Below, in pieces: positions 32,227 to 44,049 of a stretch of 64,000 bases of DNA; positions within the stretch are counted from its first letter, which is position 1; every line of letters begins with the position of its first letter. The position numbers were made by a program, and so were the translations under genes. The notes under the pieces are model-generated. The model worked only from the letters and a program-made list of their open reading frames with translations, did no database searches and was not told the origin of the DNA. The stretch is taken from NCBI RefSeq assembly GCF_010015445.1, contig NC_053112.1, positions 7,818,403-7,882,402 on the forward strand, given 5' to 3'. This DNA comes from Perca fluviatilis. Lineage: Eukaryota > Chordata > Actinopteri > Perciformes > Percidae.

Positions 32227-32641
32227 TAGAGATTGGCATGGTTTTATTTCAGTTAGCCTAATAGCTTGTTTGATTTGCATTGAGAGATGACTTTATGGAA
32301 AGTACCCCATGCGTTATTATCGCGTTAACTTGCCCAGCCCTACAGTCCAAATCCACACTACAGTATATAGAAAGGCGACAGACAAAAACACTGTGCTAAA
32401 AGCAAAATCCTAATTGGCTTAAAAACAACAAAAAAACACGTCTTTGATGTATTTGTGACACAGACCAAGAGTTTTGGAAAGCAGGCGAAATGTTGTCAGA
32501 CCAATTTGCGCATAGAGATTATAAAACAAAAAACTGTCCAGGACGTATTTATCAAGCTTCCCAAAGTGCCATTTTAGTCTTAAGTGCTGATAAGTCACTC
32601 CTACTTCCAAACATAAGTATAGAAACAAGTTATTAAATGTC

Positions 32642-33046
32642 TTAAAGTGCTCATATTATGCTTTTTGGCTTTTCCCCTTTTTTGTGCATGTTATAGGTTT
32701 ACAAAGTGAAAAAGCCCAAAGTCCCCCCCCAAAGGGACTTACCATCTCCAACAGAAAACACTGTTCACCAACTGCTCCAATCAGCTCTATTGTAGTCCAG
32801 CCTTTACTTCCATGACGAACATGCGTCACTTTGTAACACACGTTATAATGCTCCCCTAGCTGCTAGTCCTCATACTCTGCAACTGACTGGCTAGTAGTCC
32901 TTACCTAGGTACTGCGCATGTGCGACTCCCAACAAAGATGGAAGAGAAGTGAGATGTCTCACTGGTGTTTTTTGAAAATTAAACTGTGTAAACATATTCT
33001 AAAAACAATTATGAACCTGAAAATGAGCATAATATGAGCTCTTTAA
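32642..33046. mobile_element. TTAA-flanked palindromic MITE
   Basis: TTAAAGTGCTCATATTATGC at the left pairs with GCATAATATGAGCTCTTTAA at the right; inner arms also pair weakly (TATAGGTTTACAAAG region against TGTAAACATATTC region). A diverged copy occupies 1430-1790. Confidence 0.8.
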
Positions 33047-33059
33047 AGTTAAGAATATC

Positions 33060-34548
33060 TTTTAAACTTGATTTATACTTCTGCGTAAAATCTACACTGT
33101 AGCTATGTACGTAGGTACGTTGAGACACGCACCTAAGCCGGACCCTACAGCGTAGCCTTACGTGCACCTCTCGAAAAATGTAAATACACGTTGCGGCGAC
33201 GCACGTCGCTCGGCCATGGCTTGGCAGCGTTGCATTTCCCCCGACTCATTTCCTGGTTCTCCTTCTCCATGAACAACATGATATCAAGGAGAGTGTTAAC
33301 TTCTCCTGCTCCAGATCTCCCACCGTGGTCAGAAAGAACAGGGGAGACACTTTGTTTCTCTCACTATGACTCTAGAGTCACCACTCACTCCGAAGATAAT
33401 CACCGTCACTCTCTCACTTCTCCCTCGCTCTATCACACACTCCACACACACACACACAAACACACACACCAGCTCAACGCACACACCAACGCACAAGTAT
33501 AAACTTCAGGCCATGCTTTACTCTCCCAGTTATTTAAGACAGCTCCAGAGCTCTCTCCAGTGGTTAGGAGTTGCCAGTAGAGGCTGGTGATGACACTGAG
33601 GAGACAGAGACATGCACCAATCTTTCAGGAGAAGAATGTTTTTGAAATGTTTGACGACGAGCAGTTAATCAAACAGTATCATTTGGACAGAGCAGGCATA
33701 AAATATCATAAGTTCTAGGCTATATATAAGCAGGTCTGTGAACAGCAGACCGGTTTAAAATTTGTAATTAGGACGTGGTGTTAATCTTTCATTTCCAATG
33801 TGTATACCAAAATGTATTCTCTTCATCATGATTTATTATCAAATATGTGTTAAATGTAAACTCCTCTTAGGAATTTCACCATTCAATGTGAATTTATCTG
33901 AGAATATTCTTAAATGAGGAAATCTACTCATTGGTCCAGTGGAGGTGTCGGTGAGAACAGTTCAGTCCAGTAACTTCTAATTCCACAATATCTTTCTTTT
34001 TTGATTATTGGAGTAGGCATGTGTGGTTTCTAAGGGGAAAAGGAGGGAAAAGGATATGGGATACAATTAGTTCCATAATGCCACAATACAAGGCCACAAT
34101 TAATTTGAATGACAATCAAACATTTACACAAGAATTTAGAATGCAGGAAATAAGCTAGGTAGACTACAAAGTCAATACATAATTTTCTCTGCCCTGTAAT
34201 TAATAAACTTACAATGCATATAAATAATAAAATGCACATATTCTTACACCAGTGATTCAAATGAGCAATGTCAACCAAGTTCAACTGTTCAATATAACCG
34301 CACCTTTAAACAGCAGACAAACTGAAAAAGGAATGCAAGATTAGCACTCACCTTATCATAATTAAATTAACAACATTCCATCACAGTAAAAACATATGAA
34401 ACTTACTTAGCTCAATAATGCAATGCAGGAGACACGGCATTTCCAGCAGGAACGCACAAGGATTCCTCCATGTGGCTTGTACAAAGAGAAGGGGTCGCGT
34501 GCACAGGTGCTGTCTAATAAAGTCTGTGGTGAACTACATGGGGAACTG
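33060..34548. other. Repeat-poor gap
   Basis: 33063-33185 shares a terminal motif (CTTGATTTATACTTCTGCGT) with the inverse at 45300-45330 (GCAGAACCATAAATCAAGC), probably the end of a dispersed DNA element. A (CA)n-rich stretch lies at 33440-33495. Otherwise no exon, RNA gene or mobile element that I can support. Confidence 0.4.
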
Positions 34549-35029
34549 ATGCTGCGTTCCAGACACAATTTTTAGCGCGTAAGTTACGACTTCAAGTTAC
34601 GACTTCAAGTTACGACTCACGACTTGGTAGCGTTCCAGGCAAAGTCACCACAAACCCTTCTAGCTAGTGTTAGCTAGCGGCTACCTAACATTGACATTAG
34701 CTAGCGCTAGCTCATACTAGCAATTTCTAGTCTGCGACATATTTTGGGCTTCATTTCATAAACCTATAGTAGTACACAATCGTATACTTGTTTTGATTAC
34801 AATGTGCGGAATTACTTTACGTTGCGTATTTATGTCTATTTATTTCTATTTCTCACTGTTAATCACCGGCGTCTGTACGGCATCAACAGGGGTCGCCATT
34901 GTTGTTTATGTGTGTGTGACGTCAAAAACTGTAACTGGGAGTACAACCATCTGGTACGAGTTCACGAGTCGTAAGTTACGGGTAGAAGGATGTGAAAACA
35001 CAAGTTACGCGTTGCCTGGAACGCAGCAT
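34549..35029. mobile_element. MITE with ATGCTGCGTTCCAG terminal repeats
   Basis: It begins ATGCTGCGTTCCAGACACAA and ends TGCCTGGAACGCAGCAT. Interior has AAGTTACGACTTCAAGTTAC repeats and GTTAGCTAGCGGCTACCTAAC. A second copy in opposite orientation occupies 46377-46893, so its borders are defined by two independent insertions. Confidence 0.85.
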
Positions 35030-35289
35030 CAGTGGCAAAGAAAAGGGGGCGTGGCAACTGCTTTGTAACTGCTTTCCAAGTTCAGGACAGAGCTGAAAAC
35101 TTCCAAACAGCAGCTTTGAGCCAAGATTTTTTTTTTACTCTTAAGTCAATTCTTGTTCTTGTGAGTAATTCTCAGAGGCTTGATAAATACAGGCCCTGAT
35201 CTGTTTAAGAAAAAGGAAAGAAACCCTTTAGGACAAGAGCTCATTTATTTCATCACAGAATCTCTAGCAAATCCCATAAAAAAGGGTAA

Positions 35290-37990
35290 TACACTCAAAC
35301 TGTCAGTCAGTCAGTAATCCTTTATTTGATAGGGACAATGCACATTAATGAACATCTGCATTGAAACAACAAAACAGACGTAAACACGCTGGATAGTAGC
35401 AGGGCTAATTTACATCCGCAGTCCCTAGACAAATTACAGAGATACATACATTACAACATACAAATCCAAGAAAAAAAAAACAATACCAAAATGAATAAGT
35501 ACAGGCAAAAGTAAAATAGTCACTTAATGATTACAAGACTGGCTTGCTTTAAGCCACACTTTAAGTTTTTTGTAATAGTTATTAATGTCGGACATTCCCT
35601 AACACTGATGGGGATACTGTTCCAGGAACTTACCAGCCTTCACAGACAAAGCATTTTGCCCAAAGGCTGTTCTTCTGAAAGGCACCTCACAGTCACCTCT
35701 AGAGGAGGCCCTTGTCCTGGCCCCACTATGAGTTTTTGTTTTAAAGAAGTCCGACATAGAAGGAGGGGCTAAACCATTTAACACTTTGTACACAAAGCAA
35801 GCATATTTGAAATGTTTAAAATTCTCCAAACTTAATAGGTTATGTTTTTGTAAAATATTACAAATATGAAAGGACATTGGCTTTTATCAAAGACTTTTAA
35901 GGCATTTTATAGAGTGATTCTATTAATTTAAGAGTGTTCATACCAGTCAATGTCCAACTTGTACAACAGTATTCAATATGTGATAAAATCATACAATGTA
36001 AAACAGTTTGGCAGCCCCAAATGGTATAAACGGACGGATTTGTTTAAAATTCTCAGAATTAAATTTCACTGTACTCGATATTCTTTTACATGTTTTTAAA
36101 ACTTAATGTGGAATCCAGAGTCACACCAAGGTGCTTAAATTCTGAAAAACTTCTAGTTCTATTCTCTTAAAATACACCAGATTGTTTTATGTCTCTGGAC
36201 TGCTTAGTGAACATTGCAAACAGTTTTTAGTATTAAGTAACAGACAGGTTTAAAAGCCATTCATTTACAGGAACCAAGCGGAGGTCAGGATAGTAGAAGC
36301 CTCTTGAACACTTTTTTTTTGCACTTGTGTAGATGACTGCATCATCAGCATACATTTGAAATTCAACCTCAACACAAGTATTTGGTAGGTCATTTATATA
36401 TAAGAGAAAATAAGGGACCAAGTATTGACCCTTGAGGCACACCAACGGGACGTCCAGGAAAGACGATTTGACACCGTTAATGTTAACACACTGTTTTTTG
36501 AGTCCAGATAAGATTTAATCCATTGAACGGCATTTAAAGAAAAGTTGAAATATGTCAGTTTAGACAATAAAATATCATGATTAACAGTGTCAAATGCTCT
36601 TTTAAATCTAAGAATACAGCACCGCCACAGCGTTATTATCCAATTTACTTTTTACTTTTCTATAAACAGACTGTTGGCAAATTCAGTCGAAGTGATTGGT
36701 GTGGAACCCAAATTGCATAGAATGCAAGGGAGAATAGCCTTTATTTAGATGTTCATTTATAATTTTGCAACCCACTTCTCAGCGACCTTGGAGACCACTG
36801 GAAGGATACTGATTGGTCGGTAGTTGTTATACATTTAATTTATCACCAGATTTAAAATTGGGGATCACGGCCATTTTCCAAAAGGATGGAACAAGTCTCT
36901 GCTTGAATGATAAATTGATCATATATGTTGTTGAGATTAAGGAGTTTTTACATAATTTTAGAGAATGTGAATCTAGCCCATACTGCGTCTTTCGATTTGT
37001 GAGCTCTTAAGTGATCCAATGATCTTATCTACCTCCAGCTCTGTTATTTCACACAAATTGAACACAGGCTTGGAAGGATCAATGGGTCAAGTATTTTCTG
37101 TGATGGCTCAAACAGTTCAGTTATCTCCTAACAGATTTAGAAAAGTATTGGTTAAATTCATTTGATAAAGAAGTAGGATTTTTACTACAGTGTTGTTAAT
37201 TTGGAGTTCAAAGTTTCAATGGATTCTTTTTTGTCTACCAAGTAATTTATTAAGATTTTGCCAGATCTTTTACCATTTCCTTTGGCATCAGTGATAATAT
37301 CCATGAAGAATTTTGCCTTTCGTGATATAATTAGTGCTTTATTTCTTAAGGTGTGATTTTCCTATCTATAGTCAGACTTGATTGTATTGATTTTTAAGTT
37401 GCACATCCCTCTCCTTCATTAATTTCTACACTCATCATTTAACCAAGGTAACAACTTTCCTTTTCTCTTATTATGACTCCCTTTTGGTAAAGTTTAACAT
37501 TACTTGATCGTTTACACTGAAACAGATTACTACAACTCTCTATGTTCACTTTGATTTAATTCAATCCAATTGATTTCTTGCAAAGCCGCCACAAAATTTG
37601 GCATTTGTTTTTGGAATCGCTTTATACACAGTATGGTTGTGTGAGACTTTGAATCGTGTTTTTGTAAGCTTTCTTGAAAAAAGCATTGTGGTCTGATAAA
37701 CCAGTCATAAAGTTAAATGTTTTAATAATTCTTTTCAGGTCGATTGACAAAGAGTAAATCTATTAATGTTTTGGAACGTGAAGTTATCCAGAGTGGGCTG
37801 TTGAATTAATTGTGTAAAATTATAGCGGTCTGTAGTTTCTTTAAGATGTTTTCTAACCTTCTTTTCATTCCAATTTATGTTAAAATCACCAATAATGATT
37901 GTTTCTTTGTTTAGATCACAATATTTGAGAATTTTTTAAATGTGCATAGAAATCAACTTTGCTGATGGTTTACGATATACACATATTATG
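35290..37990 (-). mobile_element. Degraded LINE, minus strand
   Basis: Minus-strand 36445-36233 carries LVPYFLLYINDLPNTCVEVEFQMYADDAVIYTS (RT blocks B and C, YADD). 35877-35599 encodes the C-terminal region (CNILQKHNLLSLENFKHFKYACFVYKVLNGLAPPSMSDF). 37700-37990 corresponds to endonuclease sequence in broken frame (AACATAAATTGGAATGAAAA on the minus strand, reading NINWNEK). Many stops; inactive. It fills most of the gap between copies 2 and 3 with the preceding LINE. Confidence 0.8.
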
Positions 37991-37999
37991 GTAAATGAC

Positions 38000-38395
38000 A
38001 TTGAAGATGAAAGGGATACGTCTACTCCGATACCTTCAAGTTGAATATCCTCTGGCCATACAATTGTTTACTATTAACTGGAATCTTATCAAAAGTGACC
38101 CTATTCTTAGGGAGGTTTTTCGTGCTCCTGCTAACATCAGTTTCAAGATGGCCGCTACACTATGGGATAGCTTAGTGCCAAGCCATCTTCCAGCCAATAG
38201 AAAGAAAACTTGGCTTCATCAACCATTCAAGGGTACTTACAAATGTGGCCCTTTGCAACCATATTGCGAATATAAAGGAATCCAAGCAATTTAGTGACTG
38301 TAACACTATGTTTGTTGTGTACCATTTATACTTTACCTGTGGTTGTTTTTACATTGACCAGACAAAAAGACGACTGATAGACAGTCTCTGCAGTA
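38000..38395 (+). mobile_element. Penelope-like element fragment (GIY-YIG region)
   Basis: Plus-strand codons give VFRAPANISFKMAATLWDSL, KTWLHQPFKGTYKC, a CxxC-type Cys pair region and then, after a frameshift, YHLYFTCGCFYIDQTKRRLI. The last resembles the 'C.C..YVGqTkR' core of the GIY-YIG endonuclease that ends Penelope-like retroelements. The element is truncated and frameshifted. Confidence 0.65.
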
Positions 38396-38404
38396 AGGCT
38401 ACAC

Positions 38405-39127
38405 ACTGACTACGTTTACATGCAGCCAATAACCCGTTCAAAACCGGAATATTAGCAATAACCCGGTCGCGCACGGCCATGTAAACACCGGCAAAAACCC
38501 GAATATGCTACCTGGGTTACCCTTTTCTAACCCGAAAGTTTGGTCATGTAAACCGCGTATCGGCATATCCCCATCACAAGGAACATTGATTTGTGTTCTG
38601 CGCATGTTCTATTAAAGAGTCTTGGTGCTTTTGAGTAGAGGAACTTCTTGTATGCGCCAGAAAACATAGTTATAATAATAATTATATACTATAATAATAT
38701 AGTTATATATACGTCAATGCACGGATAGCAGTATACCGGGAGTAAACAGGAAGTAGAGTTAAACATGGCGAGGCGCAAGCGACCACACTTTTGGAGCGAG
38801 GAGGAAACCAATTTCTTTATTAGTGTGGTGAAAACCATGAATATAATGTCTTGTGCTGATGGCAGAAAGTACCGAGATAGTGAGATTTATAAGAAGGTGA
38901 CCCAAAAGTTATGCGTCTTAAGGTTGTCCGTGAGGCTACGTCCAGACGCTAACCGTGCGTCGCCGTTTACGTCGGGATATTGCCATTTGATTACAAATTC
39001 CATGTATAGAGGAGTAACTCTCTCTGCTCACGCATGTAAACGGGTTATTCCGAATGTTTCAGAAACCCGAATAGTGACCTTAACCCGACCATAACCTAAA
39101 AATTGACAGCTTGTAAACGTAGTCACT
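38405..39127 (+). mobile_element. DNA transposon with TGACTACGTTTACA TIRs and Myb/SANT-like remnant
   Basis: Inverted ends TGACTACGTTTACATGCAGC and TTGTAAACGTAGTCA bound the element. Subterminal 'AACCCG' motifs repeat inverted at both ends. A frame from 38765 encodes MARRKRPHFWSEEETNFFIS, a Trp-containing Myb/SANT-like start as in PIF/Harbinger accessory proteins, and collapses after about 50 codons. Probably a deleted Harbinger-type element. Confidence 0.7.
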
Positions 39128-39264
39128 GTCAAGCGTAGGCTACTGTTCACGCAGGAGCTGCAGGTGCAAAATGTCTTTGTAAAAAAAAAGAAAAAAGACA
39201 AGTGGACACAGTGTCATGTTTTCAAAAGAAAGAATTGACCAGTTCTCCACAGAGATACTGTAAA

Positions 39265-40126
39265 GACAGTGTGCTTGGTGTGTTCACCTTGAATATAATA
39301 TTCAACGCTGGTATCAGACTCATTTCCTGTTGCATCCTGACCAGTTTAGGCTACAGTTGAAAACTGAGACACATTGTTGAAATTGTACTCTATAAAAATA
39401 ATCATCAGCGACATCGGAGCTGTCTGTGCTTCTTCACTTGGGGTCTAACTGTCATACGTTAGTCTACTTCTATCACACCACACAACGACTACCATCAAGG
39501 GCAATAAAAAGTGTTAATGGGGACATTATTAACAATATAGTCAAGAAGAGAAGTGAACCCCCGCTACATCTCTCCGTGCCTTTGAGTTCTGACCTCAGGA
39601 ACAATCAGGAGGTTGGAGTTAAAAGGATCTGAGGGACGGAGCAGGCACGGATGTCTCAACCATGTCCGACAGATAGGACGGGGCAAAGCTATTCTGTGAT
39701 TTATGAAATTAATTCTGTGACAGACAGTAACCGATGTAAGGATTTAAAGATAAGACACTACGAGACGAGACACATGAAACCCTGTGATCAGTTTACATTT
39801 CTGTGTGGTTGTGATGGTGAAGCGTCATCGTGGCTGAAAATCATCACGAAGACAACAAAAGCTGTAAATGAAACCCTGCGATCAGTTTATATCTCTGTTA
39901 TCGTGTAAATCGATATGAAGACAACAAAAGTTGTAAATGTCACGGTTCAGGTGAACAGTCTCTGATGGCACTGCGGGATCAAAAAAAAATGCGTTCCCAT
40001 GTTTTCACAATGGACACAGAAACTGTGTCAGAGACACAGAGACACACAGTGACTTTTTTCTGAGCTTTTGAGTAAACAAGCCATTATAACTCATAAAACA
40101 GGGCGGTCGGCCGCTTGAAGTCATGA
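39265..40126 (+). promoter_or_regulatory. Upstream block of copy 3, conserved with copies 1, 2 and the relic
   Basis: Starts GTGTGCTTGGTGTGTTCACC, like the relic's 5' end at 12468. It continues with the copy 2 block (CATCAAGGGCAATAAAAAG, CATCTCTCCGTGCC, GGACGGAGCAGGCACGGATG). The shared left border across units probably marks the edge of the duplicated segment. Regulatory content is inferred only from conservation. Confidence 0.5.
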
Positions 40127-40220
40127 TATATAAACTCAGATTTTTCTGTCTGAAGACACAGAGCTGCAAACTTCCATCAACAAAGAAAGTTTATACTCTA
40201 CTTGGAACAACGTTCGAACC
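40127..40220 (+). promoter_or_regulatory. TATA box and inferred 5' UTR exon, copy 3
   Basis: TATATAAA (40127-40134), then GATTTTTCTGTCTGAAGACA, and CGTTCGAACC ending at 40220 before donor GTAAGAAAC. With acceptor CTCAG at 41097-41101 the first intron is only about 880 bases, the shortest of the three copies and probably closest to the ancestral arrangement. Confidence 0.6.
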
Positions 40221-41112
40221 GTAAGAAACATCTTTTTTTGGTTAGAATTGCCATACTGTCAGTGCTGTTTTTGTTATATTTTATGAAAAGTTTTATTTGA
40301 TGATGATTTTCTTTCTTGGCGATTGCATGTTGCTGGCAAATTGCCCTAACACAACCTGAATATGAACATGCACAAGTGATATGAAACAATCTGCACATCT
40401 ATCAGCTATGGAATAAGAAACATAGCAACAGCAATATTATCAAGGCGATAATATAGCTTTCTCACTCCAAATAAATGTCATGTCGTAACATGGGCTAAAC
40501 TAATTATTAGTAATGTTATCATTTGATATTTTAACAGTTTGTTGTTGAAAACATCATAACATTTGATCTATTATAATACATTTGTAAACCGTTGAATAAA
40601 CTATGCATTATTTGGATAGCTTTTATAAAGTTGCAACTGATAATTATAATAACCTTGTTAATAGTTATTTTTAAAGCATCTAACATTATTTGGATAGCTA
40701 TTCGTTGCAATTAGTGGAAACTTTGTAATAGACACAAATAACGTTTACACTTTTTAGGTGGCAGGAGGGAAAATCCTCAACATTAGTTGTGTTCTGGTTT
40801 GAGAATAATGAAGACAGTTGGAGAACAGTTAGATACAAAACAGGATGTAGGCTCTGGATGATTTTATTTCTTGGCAAATATAGTATTTTTCACAAATAAT
40901 GCACAGACTTTTAGGCATTCTGTAATCAAATGCCTTGAAAAATAGTGCTAGGTTTTGGCTGAGCTCTAAATATTTACAATGTCTGGCTTCACCCCTGCAA
41001 AAAAACACTTGCTTGCATTGGTTGAGGTACACTGTACACAGGGTGACTCATCTACCTTAACCCCCATCCTCCTCTAACCCTGATGATGTTTTTCCCCTCA
41101 GAAACCGTTGAC

Positions 41113-43623
41113 ATGAAGTTTGGGTTGCTGGTGGTATTGGCGGTAGCCGTTCTGGTGCCCAGCCTGTCCGAAGGCCGGACCGTCTCCAAATGTGAGCTGA
41201 AAGCAGCGCTCGAGCAGGCGATCACGCTGCCCCCACAGCTTCAAAAGTTCAAGGAGCAATACCTGGCAACAGGTGAGGAGAATAAAAGATTCACAAAACT
41301 ACCAAAAAGAGACACAGAGCGACCACAAAGAGACACAAAACAACTACAAAGACCATATTCCACTTATTGACTATCGGTTTTTTAGTGAACTTCTCTTCTT
41401 TTTCTTCTTTTCTTCCCTCCATCTGCGCGCATGGCTTGTTTGTTGCAGTTATCTGTGAGGTGAACCGCCGGTCCCTTCTGAACAGCAACCTGGTCAAGGT
41501 GTTCGGCAAACGCACAACTACAACCACAGCCACGCCAACAACTACCCAACCAATCCCAACAAATTCAACCATAGTCATGAACAGAAGAAAGCGTGACGTG
41601 ATCAGCGAGGAGTCTGACGCGGCAGAGATGCACCCCAGTGAGGAGCGATCCAGTAAGAAGAGCAGTAGTTTGTCTCTCGGCCTTTACGGGATCTTCAAGG
41701 TGTCTGAAGAGACTGTCGGTGAGGAGAGCAGCAAGGAGAGCAGGGAGGAGAGCAGCAAAGAGAGCAGGGAGGAGAGCAGGGAGGAGAGCAGCAAGGCGGC
41801 GAGTAGCAAGGAGAGCAGCGAGGAGAGCAGAAAGGCAGCGAGCAGCGGGGATAGCAGCAAGAAGAGCAGCGAGGAGAGCAGCGAGGAGAGCAGCAAGAAG
41901 AGCAGCAAGAAGAGCAGCGAGGAGAGCAGCGAGGAGAGCAGCGAGGAGAGCAGCAAGGCGGCGAGCAGCATATCTGATGAGGATGAAGACAATGATGCGA
42001 AGGATGAAGACGAGGATGAAGACAGTGATGAGAAGGATGAAGACGAGGCGGAGGAAGGTGGGGAACGCAACACGCGATCCATCGAGGACCAATCCAGTGA
42101 AGAGAGCGAGCAGTCGTCTCTCGGCCTTTACGGGCTCTTCCAGCTGTCTGACGAGACCTTCTGTAATTCTGGTTATCGCTCCTCCAATAACAAATGCAAC
42201 ACAACCTGCGATGGTGAGTCTTTGAACCCGACACATACAGACATGATGATTATTTAAATGAGATATTTTTTTATTTAAAAAAATCTGTTCTTTTTCTTCC
42301 TGAAGCCTTCACTGATGACAACATTATGGATGACATCGCTTGCTTTGTGAAGACTGATCAGTGGAGGTAAGTTTCTGTACAGCAAAGTTAAAATGATACT
42401 GCTATAGATGGATAGTGTAATAAGTTATTTTATAAGCAATGGGAGGTGTATTTACAGCATATACATACATACACTTACGTATATATACACCCTTCTTTGG
42501 TATGTAACATTTGTGTTTATGTGTCAAAGTTGAATTCTTTGCTATGCAGATATTAAACCAGCCATCTCTGGTAGCATTTAGTAGCCATGACTTGCACAAT
42601 TGCCACCAAAGTTATAGTTGGTCAGTAAAAACTTAAACAAAGTGGAGTGGCACACGTGGTGTTCAGCCTGTCAAATTAAATTCACATAGAAACATTATCT
42701 TAACAATAAGGATTTAAGATGGGTAATAAAAATACATGAAATCAGAGTTAACTTTATTGCTGAATACAGTATTTATATACAGATCAAGTGAAGTCACAAT
42801 GAAGATTATATTGTACCGAAATTCCAGACTGATCTCAAGAACTGGCGTATGTATGACACGCCAATTTGTATGCCATTATTGGCGTGTTATCAAGACGCAT
42901 AGTGACTTTTTAGCGTGTTTATCAACGCCGTTTGGCCTCCATTGACTTACATTACCTTGCGATTGTGTGTGAACTATATTTTTATTTATGTATCTTAAAT
43001 GGTTTTAAATTTGTATTCATTACTATTTTTATTCTTATTTTACTCCCTATTTTGCTATTTGTTCTTTAATGATTGATGATTTGTGTAAAGCACTTTGAGT
43101 TGCCTAGTGCTGAAATGTGCTATATAAATAAAATTGCCTTGCCTTGAATTTATGCTGCAGCGAGTAGTATGAAAGGCCGAAAATGGAGGTTGGTCGGGCT
43201 GGTGGATGGGTCAAACACAAGACTTTCACCCAGGAGACCGGGGATCGTGTGCTGCACGTCACGTTGTCTTTTGTTTCGTTTCCTAAACTCAACCGTCACT
43301 TTCGTCTTTTCCTAAACCCAACCCCGTTCTTCTTTTCCTAAACCCAACCCGTCCCGTAAACGGCGCTCAAGTCATGATATCACTTTAACCAGCCTGGAAA
43401 GATACTAACAAACAAAATATAAGTGCAGGAATTTAACTTCAAACAATGAAGAGTAAAGAAACATTACAGTTATGGAACCATGTGCTGCTTACTGACAAAT
43501 TAATAACTGCTGTTTTAACAAACTGTTTCACTTTTTCTTCGTCACAACAGGTTGTTTTTGAAGTCCTCCTCTGGCGAGTGCCACCATTATCACACCAAGA
43601 ACTACTTTGACGAGTGTAAATGA
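41113..43623 (+). CDS. Lysozyme/alpha-lactalbumin-like secreted protein, copy 3, acidic insert
   Basis: Coding exons: 41113-41272, 41449-42213, 42306-42366 and 43551-43623, about 352 residues, all frames intact. The N-terminus is a signal peptide (MKFGLLVVLAVAVLVPSLSEG), then VSKCELKAALEQAITLPPQL. Exon 2 has VICEVNRRSLLNSNLVKVFG, a short Thr run, MNRRKRD (furin-like), about 20 Ser/Glu/Lys tetrads, an Asp/Glu run and SSLGLYGLFQLSDETFC. Exon 3 has FTDDNIMDDIACFVKTDQW (calcium-loop Asp residues kept). Exon 4 gives LFLKSSSGECHHYHTKNYF and DECK. All eight lysozyme cysteines are present, and the last pair has the canonical 11-residue spacing. Arg replaces Glu35; Leu replaces Asp52. Probably non-catalytic, secreted, calcium-binding. 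AATAAA at 43774-43779. The cleanest copy to study. Confidence 0.9.
41716..42060 (+). repeat. Acidic coding minisatellite of copy 3
   Basis: GAGGAGAGCAGC-type 12-base units (with AAGGCGGCGAGC interruptions coding KAAS) followed by GATGAAGACGAG units. Encodes SKESREES, SEESSKKS and DEDEDSDEKDED. The frame stays open throughout; other frames give Arg/Ala or Cys/Ser shadows. Confidence 0.9.
42826..43390. mobile_element. Repeat inserted in intron 3 of copy 3
   Basis: Copies 1, 2 and the relic run AGAAATTCTGTATCCAGCCAGG here; copy 3 has about 565 extra bases between AAATTC and CCAGCCTGG. The insertion includes GAACTGGCGTATGTATGACACGC, a retroposon-like tail (GTGCTATATAAATAAAATTGCC, 43114-43135) and TTTTCCTAAACCCAACC repeats (43310-43350). 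Composite of at least two repeats; no coding. Confidence 0.65.
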
Positions 43624-44049
43624 GCAGCTGACACGTTTTCCACCTGCTGCTGAAGCTCACACCAACAATCATTTCTTCTTCCTTCAATGTGACCTCTGAT
43701 CCTCATGGTTTGATCTCAAACATTGTGGAGCATGTCACAGTTTTTCATTTTAATCAACCTGTGAGATTTCTATAATAAAGTTATTTTGTTTCAGTTCCTT
43801 TGTGGGCGAATTTGCCCCCAAAAAATCACCAGAACTTGAAGTTGAACTGACAAATGTATCTCAGTAATTTGAATAGTTTCGATGATATTGTTTTACCACT
43901 TTAATCTACTTTAAAGTGATTATTTCAATGGGAAAATCTAAAAATGATTTTCGCATCTTCTGCTATCTGTAACTTTCCAATAAACATATTTTGCAACTCA
44001 TGGTTTGTGTTTGAGAACATGTTTTTGAATAATAACCCTGACTAAATCT

